From Prevotella sp. (GTDB taxonomy: Bacteria > Bacteroidota > Bacteroidia > Bacteroidales > Bacteroidaceae), in NCBI GenBank assembly GCA_016291595.1, contig JAEEXN010000013.1, positions 1 to 45,220 on the forward strand: DNA of 45,220 nt. The letters are read 5' to 3'. A program made the translations under genes and the position numbers. Below, piece by piece: positions 11,635-18,974 of the stretch. The notes beneath the pieces were generated by a model. The model was not told the DNA's origin and did not search any database. It was given only the letters and a program-made list of their open reading frames with translations. Each line of letters begins with the position of its first letter. Position 1 is the first letter of the stretch.

Positions 11635-13394
11635 CAAATAGACTCAATAAACCTCACCACGGCATCGCGGTCGGCCTTGGGCAGATTGTAGAACTTCACT
11701 GTCGAATCGTAAGCATCGGATTTCTTTGAGTAGCCATGCCACATGATGGCCTCTACTATGGTACGTGCACGACAGTCGTGCAGACGGTCGTCGGCACCAG
11801 TGAGCTGGCGAGAGAGTCCGCGTCCCCACAATGGTGTGGTACGGCACCAACCCGTGCGGATGTCATTCACCATCCACAAGCGGTGCTGAACCATATCTGT
11901 GTAGGGCCAGATGGTCTGGTTGGGATATTTGGGTAGTACCGTCGCTGCGTCTTTGCCGATGCTGGCAGCATAGGCTTTGATGCTGGCATCAACCCACATG
12001 TTGTCGTTGCCAGTCTTCCACGACGGACGGTGACACTGGGCACAGCCCATCTGAGTGAACAGCGTCTTGCCGCGTTTCACGGCAGCATCGCTCAGGTTAC
12101 GGGCAGCAGGAACAGCCAGGCCACGATGCCACACCATAAACTGATAATACTGTTTGTCGGTCATCTCTTCTTGATGATTATAGGGAGCACCGTTGAGCAG
12201 ATATTTCTCAAAGGTATTTTTGTAAGCCACCGACGGAGTGTTCAGAATCTCATATACACGGCTGGCAATGCCCTCGTTAGTGCCGTCGGCATAATATGGG
12301 TGCAGAATGCTGGCCTCCGACTGACCATGCTGTTTGATGTAGTCGATGACCTCCTGATCTTCACTCTGAGCCTTGGCCCATGCCGTTGTGGTGTAGAGCC
12401 AGTGGCGGTCGGAGCGTGTAACGTTGGTAATATTCCAGATGGCATTGGCTCCGGCACCGTCTTGCAGCGAGCCACGGGTCATGGCATAGGTAAAACGCTT
12501 CAGCGGACCGTGAGTGCCGCGATGCGAGCCGGTATCGTTGTAAGGCGCTGAGTAGTAGGCACTGGCCTTGAATGTGTTGGCAGCCTTGTCCCACATGGCG
12601 GGATTCAGGTCTACATAAGGTGCCTCGGCACGCCATTGTGCCTCAATATCCTCATCGCTGATAGCGTCGAGCAGTCCTGTTCCATACACTCCGATAGTCG
12701 ACTCCAGCCGCACATCATAGTTGGTGGGCTTAGGATTGGTGTTGAAAGCATGCTGCGGAATGGTCACCTCTGGATAGATGAGCTCGTAGGCCTCGCCGTC
12801 GGGGAACTTCATGGCCAGCCCGCTCTCCATCTGCGAGACGGTCTTCCACTGTATGTTGATGAGATTCTCGTCGATAGGCGCCTTGAAAGGCGACATGGCT
12901 TGCGTCTGCGGCATGCCTGTCACCTCGCTGATGTAGGCATTGTTGTCAGGATGATAGATAACGAGCAGATAGCCATTGCCAATCGTGTTGGCCCGGTATT
13001 CTGTCTGCCGCTTACCATGTCCGTAGCTGGGGTGGCAGGCAATGCAGCTGTTGCGCACCCAGGCCGGGCCCAGGCCCTTACGTGGAGCCTGCTCAAAAGT
13101 ATAAAGATGTTCGAAGAAATCCTCACCGGTGTTGAAGTCTTCCTCCATTCCGCTGGAATTCTCGACAGCCGGTGTGGCAGCCGAATAGCTGGCTTTCTCG
13201 GTGGTACCGAGCTGTCCTCCGGGATACCATTCCTCGGCGCTGAACACGTCGTTGGCTTTTCCAAAAACTTCTTCGCCCGGAACCAGCGGTCCCAGATCAT
13301 CACCATTGTCGTCGTTGTCAGAACAGGCAGTAAGCATAGGGGTAGCAAGCAAGGCGGCAAATGCCCATTTCAATAGGTTTTGCATGTTATTCAT
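11634..13394 (-). CDS. Di-heme c-type oxidoreductase (DUF1111/DHOR family), lipoprotein
   Basis: This predicted haem protein has 586 residues. The N-terminus is a lipoprotein signal ending LTAC, followed by SDNDDNGDD, an acidic tail of the kind that sends Bacteroidota lipoproteins to the cell surface. Two haem-attachment motifs are present: CIACH (117-121) and CAQCH (451-455). Near the C-terminus is the family block RTTPLWGRGLSRQ then HDCRARTIVEAIMWHG. Family members are often encoded beside imelysin genes, as here, and are thought to take part in iron-related redox work; the exact reaction is not established. It is the third gene of the operon, 95 bases after the imelysin gene and overlapping ccsBA, whose product should mature it. 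A second ATG at 13385 is an alternative start; both precede the same signal peptide. Confidence 0.88.
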   Translation of the reverse strand: MNNMQNLLKWAFAALLATPMLTACSDNDDNGDDLGPLVPGEEVFGKANDVFSAEEWYPGGQLGTTEKASYSAATPAVENSSGMEEDFNTGEDFFEHLYTFEQAPRKGLGPAWVRNSCIACHPSYGHGKRQTEYRANTIGNGYLLVIYHPDNNAYISEVTGMPQTQAMSPFKAPIDENLINIQWKTVSQMESGLAMKFPDGEAYELIYPEVTIPQHAFNTNPKPTNYDVRLESTIGVYGTGLLDAISDEDIEAQWRAEAPYVDLNPAMWDKAANTFKASAYYSAPYNDTGSHRGTHGPLKRFTYAMTRGSLQDGAGANAIWNITNVTRSDRHWLYTTTAWAKAQSEDQEVIDYIKQHGQSEASILHPYYADGTNEGIASRVYEILNTPSVAYKNTFEKYLLNGAPYNHQEEMTDKQYYQFMVWHRGLAVPAARNLSDAAVKRGKTLFTQMGCAQCHRPSWKTGNDNMWVDASIKAYAASIGKDAATVLPKYPNQTIWPYTDMVQHRLWMVNDIRTGWCRTTPLWGRGLSRQLTGADDRLHDCRARTIVEAIMWHGYSKKSDAYDSTVKFYNLPKADRDAVVRFIESI

Positions 13395-13434
13395 TGATTC
13401 TTATTGTTAATGTATGATCGTTTCTTAGTGCGAA

Positions 13435-13460
13435 AGCGTCTCACTTTAGAGTGAGGCGCT
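13435..13460 (-). other. Stem-loop between the imelysin and di-heme cytochrome genes
   Basis: An 11-base stem (13435-13445 with 13450-13460, one G-U pair) closes a TTAG loop in the 95-base gap inside the operon. No T run follows on the minus strand, so it looks more like an RNA-processing or stability element than a full terminator. Confidence 0.5.
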
Positions 13461-13489
13461 GCCATGATATGTTGATCAGAAGATGCGGG

Positions 13490-14761
13490 TTAGTCCCAAT
13501 CCTCATCATCGACAAACTCCTTGCCCCAAACGGTGCTGCAGTACTTCACGAAGGGAGCGGGCATGGCACCAATTTTGCTGATAGCGTTGCTGAAGGCATT
13601 ATTCACGCTGCTATTGGTGGCTGTCTCGCCTACACTCTTGAAGAATCCGTCGAAGCTGACGCTGGCTGCACTGCCGCTGGTGCTGCAGTTCCACACGTTG
13701 CGGATGGAACGGATATTGTCCTGGAAGTCGCGGATGGAGTTGTAGCTGTAGGGCGACTCCACATAAGAGATGTCTCCTGCCGAGAAGGGGTTGGCAATCT
13801 TAGCTGTACCCACCTCATTGGCAATACCCACGCACGAGCCCTCGTCGTCGGAAAGCACTTGTGCAATGGCTGCTTTCAGCGAGGTGAAGGTGCTTTTACT
13901 ATTCTGTCCGGCTGTGATGAGATTCTCACCAAACGAGAGCCCGTTCTCAGTCTGATAGTCTAATTTGGCATTTTTTACTACTGCCAGGCGGTTGGCGTTC
14001 TTTGCTGTTTGTCCTTCCCATGCCACCTGCAACTGGAAGCAGCGCTGTTTGAGCAGATTACAGATGGTCTGCGCATACTTCAACTCCTGTGCACCGGTGA
14101 TGCGCTCGAAGTTTTTGTAGGTATCGTTGCCCTGAAACTCAGCCACTTTGCGGGGCTGTCCGTTGCGGAAGAGGATAAACTCCAGGGCGTGGAAGCCGAG
14201 GATAGTAGCATCTTCAAGCATCTCGTTGTTCATGCCGTTGTTGAAATAGCTCAGCAGCAGCGAGCGGTTGAGCGGCCAGGAGTCGATGGTAGGATCAATA
14301 TCGAAGTCCGAGGCGGCACCCATGAGGAATGCCTCACTGCGCTCCCAGTTCTCGCGGGCATCCTTGAAGTCATCGCAGGCCTCGTTGATTTGTGCCTGAG
14401 TGATGTTGCTGACGGTCAGCCCGTTCAGTGTCTCCTCCAAATCCTCCACGTCGTCGGCCAGATCGGTATAGGTGGGAACAATCACGTTGTTCACCAGATT
14501 GGTGAGCACATTGCGCAGGTATGTCTCCTGCTCAGCTGTCAGATTAGCCTTGGCAATAATGCTGTTAGCCGCCTCAAACTGGTTGACAACAGCTGCGCAG
14601 GCATCAATAGCCTCATTGCCATAGGTCTTATCCTTAAACCTGGCATCATCGACAATGGTCGAGCCGTCCTCTTTCTTGTTGTCATCATTATCGTCGCTGC
14701 ACGATGTAAATGTCAGCGCACCCAAAAGAACTGCCACCGACAGAATCAAATACTTTTTCAT
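13490..14761 (-). CDS. Imelysin family lipoprotein (iron-regulated protein A-like)
   Basis: The protein has 423 residues. The signal peptide ends FTSC and is followed by SDDNDDNKKED, an acidic stretch resembling the lipoprotein export signal for the cell surface. The body is the all-helical imelysin (peptidase M75) fold. The diagnostic GxHxxE motif is GFHALE, with His191 and Glu194, and the companion block RENWERSEAFLMGAASDFD precedes it. Imelysin proteins are widely tied to iron acquisition (EfeO, IrpA, algp7), and the GxHxxE residues are thought to be a metal site; peptidase activity is doubtful for most members. It sits 55 bases after the beta-barrel gene and before the di-heme cytochrome. 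Function in iron is inferred from family and neighbours. Confidence 0.9.
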   Translation of the reverse strand: MKKYLILSVAVLLGALTFTSCSDDNDDNKKEDGSTIVDDARFKDKTYGNEAIDACAAVVNQFEAANSIIAKANLTAEQETYLRNVLTNLVNNVIVPTYTDLADDVEDLEETLNGLTVSNITQAQINEACDDFKDARENWERSEAFLMGAASDFDIDPTIDSWPLNRSLLLSYFNNGMNNEMLEDATILGFHALEFILFRNGQPRKVAEFQGNDTYKNFERITGAQELKYAQTICNLLKQRCFQLQVAWEGQTAKNANRLAVVKNAKLDYQTENGLSFGENLITAGQNSKSTFTSLKAAIAQVLSDDEGSCVGIANEVGTAKIANPFSAGDISYVESPYSYNSIRDFQDNIRSIRNVWNCSTSGSAASVSFDGFFKSVGETATNSSVNNAFSNAISKIGAMPAPFVKYCSTVWGKEFVDDEDWD

Positions 14762-14816
14762 TTTTCTCTTTTTTACTTTATTATTTACATTTAATCAAAT
14801 CTCTTGTTTCTTGCCT

Positions 14817-16118
14817 CTACAAGAAAAACCCCTCGTAGACTACACCTATGTTAACAGACGGCTCGTTGTTGTAGAGCGACTTCAGGAACCGGTTGCTGTA
14901 TTCGGCCTTGATGGCTATCTGCGGTACAGGATGGTAGTTCACTCCCACGGCCAGGCGCTTCACTTCCGTATAGTCGTAGGCCGTTCCCTTCGTGTTGCTG
15001 GCGTAAGGATTATACTGCTCGTAGCGGCCGAAAAGATACATTCTCTTCTTCAGCTCGCGCAGCCGGCTTATCTGCGAGAAGATGTCATAACCTGCCTCGA
15101 TGCCAATGGCATAGGCATTCTTACTGACGAATGCTGAATGCTTGAACGGCGACTTCGAGTTCAGGCGGTTGTAGACATACTTCAGCTGGGCCGCATCGCC
15201 CAGATAACCATAGTCTGCCTGCCCGCGAACAATCCAGTTGTGGGCATTGTAGGTGAAGTCGAGCGCTCCGATAAGCACTTGTCCTTTGTATTCTGCATCG
15301 ACACCGGCGGCATTACGGGGATAACTGTTGCCGATGCTCTCGCCAAAATAGCCGCTCAGGCCGATGCGTAATCCGGGAATGGAGTAGTTGTCGAGACGCA
15401 GGGCCACACCATATTTATTGGCTACATCATACTCCAGCGGCGACGTAGCACCTTTATGTATCCATCCGGTGTTGGTGAAGTTGTCGGCATTCAGGCCTGC
15501 CAGCAACTGAGCCTCGTAACGGAAGTCGCCCATGCTGCCGAAGAAGCTGACACCCGTCTGGTGCCATGTTGACGGCAATACGGTGTTCTCGCCTTCCGGA
15601 CGATAAACGGTGAAGAAGTTCAACGGCTCATGGTGGGCATTGTTCAGGCCCACGGGCACCACAATATGTCCGAAGCGCAGGTTGGCAGCGCGCGAGAAAG
15701 TCTTCTGAATCCAGAACTGCTCGAGCTCCACTTCGCCGCCTTTCTCCACTTCCTGCTCCCACTCTCCGCCTTCCTCGTCCTCTTTCTCGTAGGCCAGCCC
15801 GTTGCCGCCATGCTCAAACTCGATTTCCGTGCCGAGCTTCCAGCCCTTGCCGAAGTCGTATCCCAGGTAGACCACCACATGGGGAAGGTCGAAACGTCCA
15901 TGGCTGGGATCGTTCTTATGCTGTTCGGGCTGACTGTAGCGGCTCACGTGGTCGCTGAAGAAATTGCGCGAGTAAGCCACCTCGCCATAGCCGCCGATGC
16001 TGAGGCGCTTGCCACTGGCATGGTTCATCACGCTTTCGCCGGCACTCACCTGCGCCAGAGCAGCCGTAGCACCTAATATGATACCAAAGAAGAGGGTCAT
16101 TAATCTTTTCATCTTCAT
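14817..16118 (-). CDS. Outer-membrane beta-barrel (porin-like) protein, first gene of the imelysin operon
   Basis: The protein has 433 residues. The signal peptide starts MKMKRLMTLFFG and ends ALAQ. The mature part is a run of alternating amphipathic strands (GGYGEVAYSRNF, DLPHVVVYLGYDFG, LRFGHIVVPVG, LIGALDFTYNA, MYLFGRYEQYNPYA) and ends in hydrophobic VVYEGFFL, as outer-membrane barrels do. An acidic Glu-rich insert (about residues 110-135) and His-rich segments near SQPEQHKNDPSHG and NNAHHEP could bind metal. No plug or TonB box is seen, so it is a porin rather than a TonB-dependent receptor. It leads the four-gene operon and has a well-matched promoter 22 bases upstream. A second start two codons in (MKRLM) is possible. 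Substrate unknown; iron or another metal is an inference. Confidence 0.82.
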   Translation of the reverse strand: MKMKRLMTLFFGIILGATAALAQVSAGESVMNHASGKRLSIGGYGEVAYSRNFFSDHVSRYSQPEQHKNDPSHGRFDLPHVVVYLGYDFGKGWKLGTEIEFEHGGNGLAYEKEDEEGGEWEQEVEKGGEVELEQFWIQKTFSRAANLRFGHIVVPVGLNNAHHEPLNFFTVYRPEGENTVLPSTWHQTGVSFFGSMGDFRYEAQLLAGLNADNFTNTGWIHKGATSPLEYDVANKYGVALRLDNYSIPGLRIGLSGYFGESIGNSYPRNAAGVDAEYKGQVLIGALDFTYNAHNWIVRGQADYGYLGDAAQLKYVYNRLNSKSPFKHSAFVSKNAYAIGIEAGYDIFSQISRLRELKKRMYLFGRYEQYNPYASNTKGTAYDYTEVKRLAVGVNYHPVPQIAIKAEYSNRFLKSLYNNEPSVNIGVVYEGFFL

Positions 16119-16139
16119 CCACTATTTTTATTCCGACTG

Positions 16140-16171
16140 CAAAGGTAGCTGAATGGAAACAGCCTCGCAAT
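16140..16171 (-). promoter_or_regulatory. Promoter of the porin-imelysin-cytochrome-ccsBA operon
   Basis: The minus strand reads ATTG (16171-16168), a 20-base spacer, then TACCTTTG (16147-16140). This fits the Bacteroidota pattern with three of four -33 bases. The leader to the ATG at 16118 is about 18 bases. No Fur-box-like palindrome was recognised. Confidence 0.65.
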
Positions 16172-16517
16172 ACCTAAAAATAATGGATTTCACGAACCGC
16201 AAAACACAAAAAATGGGGATTCCCGCCGCAACGGGGATAAGGGTGCGGCGCTCCTGGCTCTCCCGTCTTTCTGCTTTCGTCTCATTGACAACAAACTGGA
16301 AAGCACTCAGGGACTTCCATCTCCTTCCTGACGGGAAAGACCGTGATGGCCGCACACCTGTATGCTGATGATAACTTTGCCGTCGTCATCACCAACATAC
16401 AGGTGCGTAATACTTATAAATGGGTAATCGGACCGTGACTATTTGTGGGTATCCCAACGAGTGGTCCTGCTCGTGTTCTTGTAGCCTTGCTACTATCAGT
16501 ATGAATATATTTCAGTC
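16172..16517. other. Intergenic stretch with a long inverted repeat
   Basis: No convincing gene is seen here. A 10-base perfect inverted repeat (CACCTGTATG at 16355-16364, CATACAGGTG at 16396-16405) holds an inner 6-base pair (16366-16371 with 16386-16391), so the segment can fold into a long two-part hairpin. An open frame from the ATG at 16344 to the TGA at 16434 gives 30 residues, and open codons continue upstream of it to about 16290. It could be a gene remnant. Short hairpins near 16460-16500 may end the GH2 transcript. Confidence 0.4.
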
Positions 16518-18896
16518 CTATTTCAAGCTGACAGAGGCTGACTTGTTCTTGCCTTTGACCGTCAGTTGGACGGCACCCTTGCCCGTCTTCTCGACCATCA
16601 CCACCAGCTGGCCGTGGAAGAGGCGCATGCGCGGCTCGGCAAACGACTCCAGCGAGGTGGCGTCGCCATTGCAGACCGCCTTGAACTTGCCGTCGCCCCT
16701 GACTGCGAACTCCAGCTGGTCGGCGGCGTCAGGACAGAGCGTGCCTTTGCTGTCCACCATGCTCACCGTCACAAACACCATGTTGTCGATAGTCTCGGCG
16801 TCCAGCTTCAGACGGCTGGGCTTGCCGGCGGTGCGGATGCTGCGCTCACCAGCCTGCTTGCCTGCCTCGTCGTACACCACCACGCGCACCTCACCGGGCT
16901 CGTAGCGCACGTCGTTCCAGCGCAGCCGGTAGCGGTCCAGCCGCTCGGCGGCATTCTTTCTGATTCTTCCCTGGCTCTTGCCATTGACGAACAGCTCCGC
17001 CTCAGGGTAGTCGGTATAGCAGTACACGGGCGTCACCTCTCCCTTGCGGCCGGGCCACGTCCAGTGTGGCAGCAGATGAATCGTGTGCTCCTCTTTGTTC
17101 CAGTGGCTGCGGTACAGATAGTAGCGGTCCTTGGGCAGTCCTGCCAGGTCGCAGATGCCGAAATAGCTGCTGCGCGACGGCCAGTACTCGTCGTAGGGCG
17201 ACGGCTCGCCCAGGTAGTCGAAGCCCGTCCACACAAACTCGCCTATCACCCACGCCTTGTCGTCCTGCCACTGCCAGTCGTCATCGGGCAGGTTCGACCA
17301 CGAGCAATGCTGCACGTCGTAGCTGCTGCACTGGCCGTTGTAGTGGCTCTTCCGCAGGTTCGACGTGGGCATGTCGGCAGCCTCCACCACCACGGGGAAC
17401 TGATACTCGCCACGGCTGCTCACCGTCGAGGCGGTCTCCGAGCCCAGCAGGAACCCCTGCGGCAGCTGGCTCAGATTCTTCTCGTATTTATGCACGCGGT
17501 AGTTGAAGCCCGGCACGTCCATCACCTGGGCGAACCCCGACCCCAGCGCCGCCTCGGCACGGTCCATGCCCTGTGTCACCGGACGCGTCGGGTCGAGCGA
17601 GTGACAGAGTCCCTGCAGCTGGATGCTGATCTGCCTGCCCTCCTCGCTCCATTGCTCTGGTATCTCGTTGCCTATCGACCACATCACGATCGAGGGGTGG
17701 TTCCTGTGGTTCAGCACCAGGTTCGTAATATCTCTCGCTGCCCACTCCTTGAAGAAACGGGCGTAACCGTTCTTGCATTTCTTGTAGATCCACATGTCGA
17801 ACGACTCGGCCATGACCATCATGCCCATCGAGTCGCACACCTCCATCTGCATCGTCGACGGCATGTTGTGCGCCGTACGGATGGCGTCGCAGCCCATCTC
17901 CTTCATCCTGCGTATCTGGCGTATCAGCGCGGCCTTGTTCACGGCAGCGCCCAGCGGGCCCAGGTCGTGGTGCAGGCATACGCCCTTGATCTTGCGTGTC
18001 TGTCCGTTCAGCTCAAAGCCTTTCTCGCGCGAGACGCGCACCGTGCGGATGCCCGTCGTCACGGTCTTCTCGTCCACAATGTCTTTTCCGTTTTTCACCA
18101 CGCTCACCTTCACCTTGTACAGATGTGGCGTCTCGGGCGTCCAGAGCTGCGCATTGTCAACCTTCATCCTGACATAGAACTTTCCGTCCCCGCCTATCTC
18201 TGCGTCACCACCGCCTGCGCGCTGACCGTCGGGGGCCGTGAGCGTCACCCGTGCCGCCATCGTCTTGTCGGCACCGACAATCTTTCCTTCCGCCTCCACC
18301 TCGGCCTTGCCGTCCTTGATGCCCATCGTTCGCACATACAGGCTCCAGTCGTCAATGCGTGTCGGCTGCGTCATCACCAGCGTCACCGGACGGTAGATGC
18401 CCGCTCCCGGATACCAGCGCGAGCTCTCCTCCACATTGCTCAGGCGCACCTCCAGCTGGTTCTCACCACCGTTCAGGAAGCTTGTCACGTCCACACGGAA
18501 CGCATTATAGCCGTATGCCCAGTAGCCCGCCTTCCGGCCATTCACCCACACCTCCGGCTCTGCCATTGCACCATCGAACAGCAGCTCGGCATGCCCGTAG
18601 TCGGCAGGAACGCTGAACGTTGTCCGGTACACGCCCTTGCCAATCCAGGGCAACGAGCCCGAGCGGCCGCTCTTCTCCGTGGCCTCCTTCTCGCCGTTCT
18701 GCTCGATGCGCACCACCTGCAGGTCCCATTTCTTGTCGAACGGACCGGCAATGGCCCAGTCGTGAGGCACGCTCACCTGCTCCCACGTCTGTCCGTCGTG
18801 CGAGAACTGCCACTGTTCCAGATTCACTTCCTTGCGGGTTTGAGCCATGGCGACGGCTGCCGTGCACATGGCTATGACGAATAGTCTTAGTTTCAT
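16518..18896 (-). CDS. Secreted beta-galactosidase-type glycoside hydrolase, GH2
   Basis: The protein has 792 residues. The ATG at 18896 opens a signal peptide (MKLRLFVIAMCTAAVAMAQ); 37 residues upstream in frame lack this and cross the promoter. Domains are GH2 jelly-roll (from WQFSHDG), Ig-like (to about 300), TIM barrel (GVCLHHDLGPLGAAV, IRTAHNMPS), then Ig-like C-terminal domains of the DUF4982 kind. The acid/base is Glu411 (SIGNEIPEQW) and the nucleophile is Glu553 (VIGEFVWTGFDYLGEP). This is the shorter Bacteroidota form, distinct from the 1065-residue GH2 in the window. Beta-galactosidase is the commonest activity of such proteins, but substrate should be treated as open. The gene is GC-rich, like the helicase beside it. 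It stands alone, divergent from the helicase. Confidence 0.93.
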   Translation of the reverse strand: MKLRLFVIAMCTAAVAMAQTRKEVNLEQWQFSHDGQTWEQVSVPHDWAIAGPFDKKWDLQVVRIEQNGEKEATEKSGRSGSLPWIGKGVYRTTFSVPADYGHAELLFDGAMAEPEVWVNGRKAGYWAYGYNAFRVDVTSFLNGGENQLEVRLSNVEESSRWYPGAGIYRPVTLVMTQPTRIDDWSLYVRTMGIKDGKAEVEAEGKIVGADKTMAARVTLTAPDGQRAGGGDAEIGGDGKFYVRMKVDNAQLWTPETPHLYKVKVSVVKNGKDIVDEKTVTTGIRTVRVSREKGFELNGQTRKIKGVCLHHDLGPLGAAVNKAALIRQIRRMKEMGCDAIRTAHNMPSTMQMEVCDSMGMMVMAESFDMWIYKKCKNGYARFFKEWAARDITNLVLNHRNHPSIVMWSIGNEIPEQWSEEGRQISIQLQGLCHSLDPTRPVTQGMDRAEAALGSGFAQVMDVPGFNYRVHKYEKNLSQLPQGFLLGSETASTVSSRGEYQFPVVVEAADMPTSNLRKSHYNGQCSSYDVQHCSWSNLPDDDWQWQDDKAWVIGEFVWTGFDYLGEPSPYDEYWPSRSSYFGICDLAGLPKDRYYLYRSHWNKEEHTIHLLPHWTWPGRKGEVTPVYCYTDYPEAELFVNGKSQGRIRKNAAERLDRYRLRWNDVRYEPGEVRVVVYDEAGKQAGERSIRTAGKPSRLKLDAETIDNMVFVTVSMVDSKGTLCPDAADQLEFAVRGDGKFKAVCNGDATSLESFAEPRMRLFHGQLVVMVEKTGKGAVQLTVKGKNKSASVSLK

Positions 18897-18918
18897 AGCA
18901 TTTCTTTTGTTTGTGCTG

Positions 18919-18949
18919 CAAAAATAATGGAAATTGACGAGAATACAAA
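18919..18949 (-). promoter_or_regulatory. Promoter of the second GH2 gene
   Basis: The minus strand has TTTG (18949-18946), a 19-base spacer, and TATTTTTG (18926-18919): a full match to the Bacteroidota promoter. The ATG at 18896 lies 22 bases past the -7 box. Confidence 0.8.
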
Positions 18950-18959
18950 AAATAATGCG

Positions 18960-18967
18960 TATTTTTG
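18960..18967 (+). promoter_or_regulatory. -7 box (TATTTTTG) of the helicase gene
   Basis: TATTTTTG ends seven bases before the ATG at 18975, implying a leader of only a few bases. An ATTG 23 bases upstream is a poor -33 candidate. The box lies inside the longer open frame that begins at 18927, which argues for the later start. Confidence 0.6.
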
Positions 18968-18974
18968 TGCCACG

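Noticed and set aside
16119..16171. Fur-box search upstream of the imelysin operon
   Set aside because: No palindrome resembling a Fur site could be recognised by eye, so iron regulation is left as inference from family only.
16566..18884. 772-codon open frame on the plus strand opposite the second GH2
   Set aside because: It mirrors the codon bias of the GC-rich GH2 gene, has His/Leu/Arg-rich composition with no domain, and lacks a promoter; the GH2 active-site motifs fix the true strand.
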